Below are positions 24,501 to 35,600 of a stretch of DNA of 64,000 bases, piece by piece. The notes beneath the pieces were generated by a model. It was not told where the DNA came from and did not search any database. It worked only from the letters and a program-made list of their open reading frames with translations. Origin of the DNA: Hypomesus transpacificus (lineage: Eukaryota; Chordata; Actinopteri; Osmeriformes; Osmeridae); the NCBI RefSeq assembly GCF_021917145.1, contig NC_061082.1, forward strand, positions 19,090,413 through 19,154,412. Reading direction: 5' to 3'. Position 1 is the first letter of the stretch. Each line of letters begins with the position of its first letter. Made by a program: the position numbers and the translations under genes.

Positions 24501-27500
24501 GCGTGCCTGTGTTGCGTCAAGATTATTTTTCCTGTCTGCGAATGTAGGACAGGACGCTACAACTAGTTGATTTACCGTGCAGTCGAAATATACTGCACTG
24601 GGCCAGTGTCCTCAGTCTATGGAATCATATAAATTATTTGTGATAGGGACCATTTTTTTTCTTCACATTTTGGTTAACCCTATTCGGCTGCTGTAGCACT
24701 TTTCGTGGGGCGTTGAAATGCTACACTCTCATTGCTGCTGTGTCAGTAGTTCTGAGGTGTTCCGGAGAATTCCCTGGTTGCCTTTCCCTCGTCCTCTGGA
24801 ATGAGTGAACACACGGTTCATGTTTTCATAGATGTAAGACCCTAACCCTGAAAGTGTCTAATATACATTTACGTTTACATGTAGTCATTTAACAGACGCT
24901 CTTATCCAGAGCGACTTACAGTAAGCACAGGGGCAAGCAGGGTGAAGTGCCTTACCCAAGGACACAACGTAATTTAGCGCGGCGGGGAATCGAACCGGCA
25001 ACCTTCTGATTAATAGCCCGACTCCCTAAGCGCTCAGCTATCTGACCCCGCTATACATCTGACCCCGCTATACATGCTACATGAAATCCTCATCGTTATT
25101 TATCTGTATATAAAAATGGTTCTACCTCACGCAATTTTGTGACGCGTGACGAGGAAAGGGTTAACTCATCGGCGGTGAAGTCTGAATGGTTTTCCGAGGC
25201 GTGTCCTAATCGAGAGAGATTCTCAGGTGGCGTGACTCCTTAAAAAGGTTTAAACTTTAACCACAGGGTGCTGGTGCAGCCAGCAATCTATGACTGCTGG
25301 AATTCACGTTCACCTTTTAGATCTTTGGTATGACGACCAGCCCGAGGGTTACAGGCGAGGGCAACTGAGCAACACTCCTGCTGCCTTGAAGCCTGTTATT
25401 ATCCTGCTTCAAGCAGCAGGTTGTACTTTAGCACACAGGTCGAGATGTCAACGCATTGTCCAATGCCAGATCTGTCCAGAAGGTTGTGAAATCTTGTCAG
25501 CCCGTGTGTTTGTCTCTGAGTCAGAGAGGACATTTGGCACTGGAGTGGAGCTGAGAAGGAGTTAATCATCACAGAAAACGACATGGCAGGAACCAGGATC
25601 TGCACCTGCCGCTAGGCCCCTCCCCCTCTCAGGCTGTCACAGGAAGTCCAACCAACCGCTCTCGGCCAAGCAAATACTGCCACAGTCCCTTCCCTCTCGC
25701 TGTGGTGAAGAGGCTTTTGAAAACCCAAAGAATGGGTTGGGACTTTTTGCGACTTTGACTTTTGTTTGCACCTGCGCTTCGCCATTGATGAGTGCAGGGG
25801 AAGGGAATGCAGAGAGGCTAATGGAGGGGGGAGATTGTTCTTTTGTATGAATAGTCCACTTTCTAGTGAGTTGGATCTCGCTCTGTCATTAGGACATAAC
25901 TGTGTGCTGGCCTCGCTTTATGGAAAGGTTGACTGCCAGCTCAGCCATGTGTGCAGTCGGCAGTGCTGCAGAGGAGAGCACAGTGTGTCTAAAGTGACCA
26001 TTCTCCGTCCCCCTTCTGTGCCCCTGCCCCCGTTTGTTCGAACCCAGAAGGCCTGAACACGAAATCCCCGCAGCAGCGGCTGTGTGATTACTGATGTATG
26101 TTGTACAATCTGAGATGAATCCATTGTTCCCAGTCAGTCCCTGCCTCTCCCCTGCCTCTCCTCGCTCTGTTTCCTGTGTGTTCGGAGGGTAGAGAGAGCC
26201 GCGCTCGGGTGTGTTGTGTGTCTCTCTCTCTCTGTCTCTCTATGTCTCTGTGTCTCTCTGTCTCTCTGTCTCTGTCGACAGCTCCCAACAACATCCACAC
26301 GGAGAGAGCAGAGGGAACACTCATCCCCTCTGCAGTTCCTTCACCAGACAGGTCGTGTGTGTCTGTGCACCCAAACCTGCTTATTCAGGGCTGCAGCTGG
26401 ACTGGACTCGATCCTGATTATACCTGTCCCTCCCAGTGTGTGTTATTCTTTCCATTTCCTATCTGTGTTTGGTGTTCTGGTGCCCAGGAATGTGACTGAC
26501 ACACTCCACCCTCCATCCTGCTTAGCAGACAGGCAGAGAGAGAGACACACAGGAAGGCAGACAGACAGACACATGCAGGCAGACAGACACATCCAGGCAG
26601 ACAGACACATGCAGGCAGACAGACACATCCAGACAGACAGACCCATGCAGGCAGGCCGACCCATGCGGGCAGACAGAGAGACGCAGGCAGGCAGACAGAC
26701 ACACAGACACACATGCAGGCAGACTGATGCAGGAAAGGCAGACACACATGCAGACAGAGAGACACAGGAAGGCAGACAGACAGACACAAGCAGACAGACA
26801 GACACATGCAGACAGGCAGACAGAGGGACACTGGAAGGTAGACAGACAGATACAAGCAGACAGACAGAGACACAAGAAGGCAGACAGAGAGAAGCATGCA
26901 GGCAGACAGATTCAGGCAGACAGACACTTGCAGGCAGACAGACACATGCAGGCAGACAGAGAGACGGATGCAGGCAGACAGACAGACAGACAGACACATG
27001 CAGACAGACAGACAGACACAGGCAGACAGGCAGACAGACAGACACATGCAGGCAGGCAGACAGACAAACACATGCAGGCAGACAGGAAAGCAGACAGACA
27101 GACAGACACAGACAGACAGACAGACACATGCAGGCAGGCAGACAGACAGACACATGCAGGCAGACGGACAGACAGACACAGGCAGGCAGGCAGACAGACA
27201 GACAGACACAGGCAGGCAGGCAGGCAGACAGACACAGGCAGACAGGCAGACAGACAGACACATGCAGGCAGGCAGACAGACAGACACATGCAGGCAGACG
27301 GACAGACAGACACAGGCAGGCAGACAGACAGACAGACACAGGCAGGCAGACAGGAAAGCAGACAGACAGATGAACATAAAGACCCCATCCAGGATCTGGG
27401 CTCCTTCCAGCCACCTGGCCAGCTCTGAGTGGCTGGATGGGGCCGGGGCTGCATACTAACACACCCAGCTCAATGGCAGCCATTAATGGATCAGCTGGGA

Positions 27501-30500
27501 TCAAGACTAGGGCTCCTTCATCACAGCATCGTACTGACTGTCATTATGGCATCACAAATACAAACATGAATAAACACTTTTTCTTTTCCTCTCTGCTTTT
27601 CTTTGCGGTTTTACTGAAGACGAGACTGTGTTCGAAAGTTCACCAGCTGCACCAACGAGACCCAACAGTGTGTGGTGATGTGAGGCTGGGTACTGTTAGT
27701 ACACAGACTCGCCCCGCCTGTCTTCAGTGCTTCTGTGAAACCCAAAATGGAAGCCATGATATTCCACCCCTTTCAGACTCCATCTCACCATATGTAATAT
27801 AATATGGCGTCATTAGATGTGGAGAAACAGACTGCTGTGGGTCTTCGAGGATTCTCACTCTGTCGTTCTCATCGAATCCATGAGATGAAAATATTATTCA
27901 GGCGAAATGTCATTCTGCGCTTTGTTTATTTAGGACTTGGCTGCACCCTTTCTTTCCTAATTACTGGATGATGTGCTCCAAGCCCCTGCCACTAGCCTGC
28001 CCCCGGACTCCCTCCCTCAGCATGTTTTGATTTGCTGGCTTTGTGGAGCTGCTTACATTACAGGCTCCCCCAATTGGCACTCGGTGCTCGCTTTGGTGCC
28101 CTGGTGCAGTGTGAGTGCTCGGCGCTGGCTTTGGTGCCCTGGTGCAGTGTGAGTTCTCTTCTCTGGGCTCGCTTTGGTGCCCTGGTGCAGTGTGAGTTCT
28201 CTGCTCATCGCTCGCTTTGGTGCCCTGGTGCAGTGTGAGTTGTCTCTCTGGGCTCGCTTTGGTGCCCTGGTGCAGTGTGAGTTCTCTCTCTGGGCTCGCT
28301 TTGGTGCCCTGGTGCAGTAGGAGTTCTCTCTCTGGGCTCGCTTTGGTGCCCTGGTGCAGTGTGAGTTCTCTTCTCTGGGCTCGCTTTGGTGCCCTGGTGC
28401 AGTGTGAGTTCTCTTCTCTGGGCTCGCTTTGGTGCCCTGGTGCAGTGTGAGTTCTCTTCTCTGGGCTCGCTTTGGTGCCCTGGTGCAGTGTGAGTTCTCT
28501 TCTCTGGGCTCGCTTTGGTGCCCTGGTAGAGTGTGAGTTCTCTTCTCTGGGCTTGCTTTGGTGCCCTGGTGCAGTGTGAGTTCTCTTCTCTGGGCTCGCT
28601 TTGGTGCCCTGGTGCAGTGTGAGTTCTCTTCTCTGGGCTCGCTTTGGTGCCCTGGTGCAGTGTGAGTTCTCTTCTCTGGGCTCGCTTTGGTGCCCTGGTG
28701 CAATGTGAGTTCTCTGCTCGGCGCTGGCTTTGGTGCGCTGGTGCAGTGTGAGTTCTCTCTCTGGGCTCGCCTTGGTGCCCTGGTGCAGTGTGAGTTCTCT
28801 GCTCGGCGCTCGCTTTGGTGCCATGGTGCAGTGTGAGTTCTCTCTCTGGGCTCGCTTAGGTGCCCTGGTGCAGTGTGAGTTCTCTCTCTGGGCTCGCTTT
28901 GATGCCCTGGTGCAGTGTGAGTTCTCTCTCTGGACTCGCTTTGGTGCCCTGGTGCAGTGTGAGTTCTCTCTCTGGGCTTGCTTTGGTGCCCTGGTGCAGT
29001 GTGAGTTCTCTCTCAGGGCTCGCTTTGGTGCCCTGGTGCAGTGTGAGTTCTCTCTCAGGGCTCGCTTTGGTGCCCTGGTGCAGTGTGAGTTCTCTCTCTG
29101 GGCTCACTTTGGTGCCCTGGTGCAGTGTGAGTTCTCTCTCTGAGCTCGCTTTGGTGCCCTGGTGCAGTGTGAGTTCTCTCTCTGGGCTCGCCTTGGTGCC
29201 CTGGTGCAGTGTGAGTTATCTTCTCTGGGCTCGCTTTGGTGCCCTGGTGCAGTGTGAGTTCTCTCTCTGGGCTCGCTTAGGTGCCCTGGTGCAGTGTGAG
29301 TTCTCTTCTCTGGGCTCGCTTTGGTGCCCTGGTGCAGTGTGAGTTCTCTTCTCTGGGCTCGCTTAGGCGCCCTGGTGCAGTGTGAGTTCTCTCTCTGGGC
29401 TCGCTTAGGTGCCCTGGTGCAGTGTGAGTTCTCTTCTCTGGGCTCGCTTTGGTGCCCTGGTGCAATGTGAGTTCTCTTCTCTGGGCTCGCTTAGGTGCCT
29501 TGGTGCAGTGTGAGTTCTCTCTCTGGGCTCGCTTAGGTGCCCTGGTGCAGTGTGAGTTCTCTTCTCTGGGCTCGCTTAGGTGCCCTGGTGCAGTGTGAGT
29601 TCTCTTCTCTGGGCTCGCTTAGGTGCCTTGGTGCAGTGTGAGTTCTCTCTCTGGGCTCGCTTAGGTGCCCTGGTGCAGTGTGAGTTCTCTTCTCTGGGCT
29701 CGCTCAGGTGCCCTGGTGCAGTGTGAGTTCTCTCTCTGGGCTCGCTTAGGTGCCCTGGTGCAGTGTGAGTTCTCTTCTCTGGGCTCGCTTTGGTGCCCTG
29801 GTGCAGTGTGAGTTCTCTTCTCTGGGCTCGCTTTGGTGCCCTGGTGCAGTGTGAGTTCTCTTCTCTGGGCTCACTTAGGTGCCTTGGTGCAGTGTGAGTT
29901 CTCTCTCTGGGCTCGCTTAGGTGCCCTGGTGCAGTGTGAGTTCTCTTCTCTGGGCTCGCTTAGGTGCCCTGGTGCAGTGTGAGTTCTCTTCTCTGGGCTC
30001 GCTTAGGTGCCCTGGTGCAGTGTGAGTTCTCTTCTATGGGCTCGCTTTGGTGCCCTGGTGCAGTGTGAGTTCTCTTCTCTGGGCTCGCTTAGGTGCCTTG
30101 GTGCAGTGTGAGTTCTCTCTCTGGGCTCGCTTAGGTGCCCTGGTGCAGTGTGAGTTCTCTCTCTGGGCTCGCTTAGGTGCCCTGGTGCAATGTGAGTTCT
30201 CTTCTCTGGGCTCGCTTAGGTGCCCTGGTGCAGTGTGAGTTCTCTTCTCTGGGCTCGCTTAGGTGCCCTGGTGCAGTGTGAGTTCTCTTCTCTGGACTCG
30301 CTTTGGTGCCCTGGTGCAGTGTGAGTTCTCTTCTCTGGGCTCGCTTTGGTGCCCTGGTGCAGTGTGAGTTCTCTTCTCTGGGCTCGCTTAGGTGCCCTGG
30401 TGCAGTGTGAGTTCTCTTCTCTGGGCTCGCTTTGGTGCCCTGGTGCAGTGTGAGTTCTCTTCTCTGGGCTCGCTTTGGTGCCCTGGTGCAGTGTGAGTTC

Positions 30501-31077
30501 TCTTCTCTGGGCTCGCTTAGGTGCCTTGGTGCAGTGTGAGTTCTCTCTCTGGGCTCGCTTAGGTGCCTTGGTGCAGTGTGAGTTCTCTCTCAGGGCTCGC
30601 TTAGGTGCCCTGGTGCAGTGTGAGTTCTCTTCTCTGGGCTCGCTTAGGTGCCCTGGTGCAGTGTGAGTTCTCTTCTCTGGGCTCGCTTAGGTGCCTTGGT
30701 GCAGTGTGAGTTCTCTCTCTGGGCTCGCTTAGGTGCCCTGGTGCAGTGTGAGTTCTCTTCTCTGGGCTCGCTTAGGTGCCCTGGTGCAGTGTGAGTTCTC
30801 TTCTCTGGGCTCGCTTAGGTGCCCTGGTGCAGTGTGAGTTCTCTTCTCTGGGCTCGCTTAGGTGCCCTGGTGCAGTGTGAGTTCTCTTCTCTGGGCTCGC
30901 TTTGGTGCCCTGGTGCAGTGTGAGTTCTCTTCTCTGGGCTCGCTTAGGTGCCCTGGTGCAGTGTGAGTTCTCTCTCTGGGCAGCTTCTCTCCTCTGCTGA
31001 CTCATTTCCCACACTGGTATTTTTTCAGGGGGAAGGGAGCACGGAAAGAGGGAATGAGTTTATGTTGTGTGTGGGTC

Positions 31078-31113
<36 letters not shown>

Positions 31114-32603
31114 TACAGCAGGCAGCCCTTTGTGGTGGTTTAAGGTGGATGAAAAGTAATTGACAAGCCAGGCATGCTGCAGGGAGCTGGAGGTTCACAA
31201 GCCGCGGAGAAGATGAAAACATGGAGCAGATGGCACAACGGTCTCCCTAGCCACATCAGAACTTCTGTCACCCCATAAAAAATGTAGAGGAAGAAAATGA
31301 CATAAAAAGAATGCCTTAATTGCCAAGCTCTCAGTCAAGTGTTGAAGAGAAAGCGGTGGTTGGTCAGAAGCACAGGATGTCCTTGTTTTTGCACTTGTCG
31401 ACTGACAGGTTTGCGTCCAGAATTGAGCCACTTACCTGCTGAACCAGGCCTGTACTCAAAGATAAAGGCAAACAAGTGTTTCTCCTGGTAACCGGAGACG
31501 GCGATAACCACAGCAAACTGTGTGTTTCGGCGGGCTAATAAAGAGATAGATTTCTGGTTCTCTTTAGTCTGAGGAAGACGGTGCTTGGGTGATTAGGTTT
31601 CAGCAAAGAAAGGGACATTGTTCAGAATAGCTGGAGTATTCCATGGCAACAGGGAAGCCGAACGGGGAGGGGGGGGAGGGTGAGGGGAGAAGACGAGCCC
31701 AACCACTTTACGATTGCGGCTCCAACTCAAGCCTGGGAGACTTCAGTTCCCCCTGTACTCTGCTGCTACATTCTCTGCTCTTATTTACCATAGCCTCCAT
31801 GGTTTCATCCTTAATTAAATATGTCTGCTCTAACTTTATGGATTCATTTGGATTTTAACTGGCTATGAAGCTGCAAGTTGATCTGCTTTTGTGGTTCGTG
31901 TAAACGGTCTATTCCTTTATGGCTCGTTTTATTTTTTCTATTTTGTGCAGATCTATTAACTCTGTGTTCAAGATAATGCAGCCGAGCCTGATGATCTTAG
32001 GCTGAACTGTTTTCATGGGAAACAGCAGAAGGTATTTTGTGTTTCCTGTAGTTGGATTAATTGGCAAATCCACTGTAATCTGGACTCCTCATGAGATGGC
32101 TCTGCCTTGTGGTCTGTGAGCCGAGGCCTTGTCTGTCTGGCCCCCAGACCCCAGCCAGTAGAGGCTGGAGGCCCGGGGCTGTGGTGGGTAGAGCTGGGAG
32201 TAGATGCATCGCTCGAGGCTGGATCCTGATCTCAGGAAAAGGAGGATGAATGTGGTTGATGGGAGGAGTGGAGGCTGTGTCCGAATCCGTCTATCCTCTA
32301 CCACAGTGCTGCGTAATCCTGCAGTCTGTAATCGGGGTTCATGAACACGGGAGACAGAGCTGAATTAACCCCTCCCACTTTCATCAATTGCATACCGTGG
32401 GGTCTAGGGTACCGCAACAAAGCAGTCATATTCTTGGAACGGGGTCATGTGAATAGATCGCAGATTTACAGCGTGGAATAATAGTACTCAAATAAGAACA
32501 TGGTTCTCCTGAAGCAGAACAAGAAATCAAATCAAAAGAAAATCTAATATTAGCCTGTGTGTGTATGTGTGTTTTATATTTTATATATAAAAAAATATAC
32601 TGT

Positions 32604-32642
<39 letters not shown>

Positions 32643-35600
32643 CTGTGGAGCCTTTTTATAAACAAGTAACGTCACAAATGGCTTCACACATGCCTATAGA
32701 CACCTAAAACCCTCATCAAACTCCCCAAAGAAGACAAGCAGCAACTCCTAAACTCAGAGGAAAAAATTGAGGAAACATTGGGAGAAGCAATTCAGTGGGG
32801 ATACCTTTCCCCAGAGACGGTTGTTGATCCAGAGAGGCCCAGTCCATAGGCTGAACACAATCAAGCACTAAGAATAGCGACAAAAAAACAAACAGATATT
32901 CAGGGTTTGGAATTCGTACGGCATTTGCAGGGTTCTGCATTTGGCGTTGTTCCCAATCCGGATCCTCTTTCGAAGCTCTTCGTCAGCAGTGAGTTGGATG
33001 GAAACCAAAGATTCCACGTGAGACAGGGAGACTGAGGGAGTGGGACTCAAGAGGCTGGTGGTTCTGAGACACTGCAGGATCCAGACCTCAGACTCACTCT
33101 GCTGCCCAGAGTGGAAATAGTTGCGGACTTACATCATCTCAGCTCGCTCCAAGCTTCAAAACAAGTCCTCTAATCCTATAGAGTTGCTTTCTCTCAGTTT
33201 CCCTCAGCGAAGAGCCACCTTTGGCTGCTTCAAGGAGGGCTTTCATCTTGTCAGGCACGTCGCAACATCTGAAGAGCACTTGGAAGATCTGATGAGCTTT
33301 CTCAGGGAGGGAGATTAGTCTGCCTGTTTGATGGCTCCGGTACCAGGCCATATGTGAGCACTACATTCGATCACCTTTTGTCCCCAAGAGGATGGGTAAA
33401 CCAGTCTGTGTGTTTTGCGTTCAAGGTGTTTTCTGCCAGATTAAAGTGCTGTGTGCCACAGCAGGGGCCGCCCTCTTTGTTCAGAGCCTCATTTGGGCTG
33501 AATGGCCCCCGCGAGGGTGCTGGGTCAGGGCCAAGGCACGCCAGGGAACCAGCCCAGTCCATGTATGGAGGGGAAGGCTGTTTCACCGAGTCACACTTCA
33601 GTCAGACCTTATGGCTCTCGGGAGCAGAGTGAGTGTCAGTCTGGAGGTCACGTCTTTGGCAGAAAAGCAGAGGAGCAAAATTCTGTTGTCACTCCAACAC
33701 TTGTGTGTGAATTTGTCCCACTTTGACACACACACGTGGGAGGGGAGACGTGGAGCTGAACGGCTGATGCTTCCCTCCTGCTCCGCTGTCACGTCGACTC
33801 TGATTGGTGGAGGCTAAATCTGACTGGCGAGCGCTGTAGAGCAGACAAGATTTACGATCGGAACATCCCAGCCGGGCCACAACGGGCTGTGACAGGACAT
33901 TCTAGTGAAGAGTGTGTGTATACAGGCCTGTGAATGAATCTGGGATGTATACAATCTCTATATCCTGGCTGGAGACTCACCAGATGGTTATCTGCAGAGG
34001 GCAAAGAGTGGTTCTGGAAACTCACCTTAACTTGACTCGGCGAGTGTTTCACAGATTGGATTATGGAACCCGGCCATGTTGGCCTAGTAATATCTGTGGT
34101 ATGCGGTGTAAATACAGTGTGTGTGCTGCCTTATTTAATCACAGAAATGGCCCCACCTGCAATCTAATATGAATGAGGGTAAAAGGTTTGAAATCCAATG
34201 AGGGGTTCCTGTGTGTGTGTGTGTGTTGTTGTTATCTACTGATAATAGCACTTAACACGACCACCTGTCTCTCCTGAGCATGGTCTACGCCTCACTCACT
34301 CCTCTGTGTCTCTGCTGTTCCCAGCTGTGCCCTACTTTCTGCCCGTGCGCGTTCCGTCTCCGTTCGCGCTCTGAGGCAGCCTCGGGGACAGATCCAGTCC
34401 TCTCCTCCTCCCCCCCCCGCAGGAATTCTTAGCTCTTGTAAAGCCGTAATGAAACTTGTCTTTCACAGAACGTCTTTGTGCGCGCCTGCGTCTTCAAGCG
34501 TCTGTGAATGTGTTTGCTGTAAACCTGGGAAGGACTGGGGGGACCGCCCTGTCTTCAGCGAGCACAGAGGCCTCCTTCTCTGAGGAGACGTCTCTGAATC
34601 GACCCTCGGTTGCCACTCTCATTGTTGTTGTTTTCAATAACCGTCAAGCAGAAAACGTCAAACTTGTTAGTGTCACTGACCCTTCGCTCGTTAATATCAA
34701 ATGAAGAGACATTCGGTGTGCGTGAGCTGCTTTAAACGGTGCCCTTCTCCGCGTCAACGCGGCGATCGGCAGACTTCCGGGTTCCAAGCGGCCCGGCTCT
34801 GAGAGACCGCTGACGCCGTTTCTCCCTGCCGCAGGTGTTCAGTACCTTCTCCAACGAGGACTACGACCGCCGCAACGATGAGGTGGACCCCGTGGCCGCG
34901 TCGGCCGAGTACGAACTGGAGAAGAGGGTGGAGAAGATGGACGTGTTCCCCGTGGAGATCCAGAAGGGTAAGGGTTCCTCGCGGCCTTGGTGGAAACCCG
35001 TCCCAGGGTACGCCGTCTGTCCACTGGTAAGGTCACCGTTCTGACTACCTTCACCCCCTCCCCTTCCCCCACCAGGAGACAACGGCCTGGGCATCAGCAT
35101 CATCGGGATGGGGGTAGGGGCTGACCAGGGGCTGGAGAAACTGGGCATCTTCGTGAAGACCATCACCGAGGGGGGAGCAGCGGAGAGAGACGGGAGGTGA
35201 GGCTTTCCGACCGGGGGGCGCGTCGATGAGCGCTGACCCTGTTCAGATTGGGTTTAATGCGAGTCAAACCGCCAGTGCCGTGCGCTCCATTCCTGCTGCA
35301 GCGCTGTCTGATGTCAAAGGACACAACTGGTTCATCTCCCCAGAGTCCCGAAACACCATTTCCAAACAACCGGCTGTATTTATAACCTTCTGAGGCAGCG
35401 AAAAGAAAATATCTATTTCCGTTTCCCATGGAATACATCTCTGTTGAGCTGCCAGCTGGAGAGAAGAACAAAAAAAATGCACTCGGATCTCCTAACGTTC
35501 TTCTTGAGGAGATGACTGAATACGAGTCAGGACGTTCACACACCCAAGCACTCATACGTACCGCGCTGGCGTGTCCTCTCCTCCCCCAGGATCCAGGTGA

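Larger units (their letters stand above)
21517..34834 (+). other. ppp1r9al long intron (13.3 kb)
   Basis: Bounded by CGG|GTAAGT and TGCCGCAG|GTG. It contains an hAT-like MITE, a SINE, a CAGACAGA minisatellite, a 42/43-bp minisatellite of 2.9 kb and GT runs. No further exon is recognised. An unexplained minus-strand open frame lies at 33139-33351. Confidence 0.9.

Noticed and set aside
26216..27504. Long open frames on both strands (up to 385 and 353 codons)
   Set aside because: They are translations of the CAGACAGA tetranucleotide array, open in several frames at once, with no domain and within a neurabin intron.
27961..29342. Open frames of 287, 216 and 160 codons with repeats such as [17 protein letters not shown]
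   Set aside because: The 42-bp unit is a multiple of three without stops, so the frames are repeat products. They break where 43-bp units occur.
28083..30984. Possible CRISPR-like array
   Set aside because: Direct repeats abut without unique spacers and the DNA is a vertebrate intron, so it is an ordinary minisatellite.
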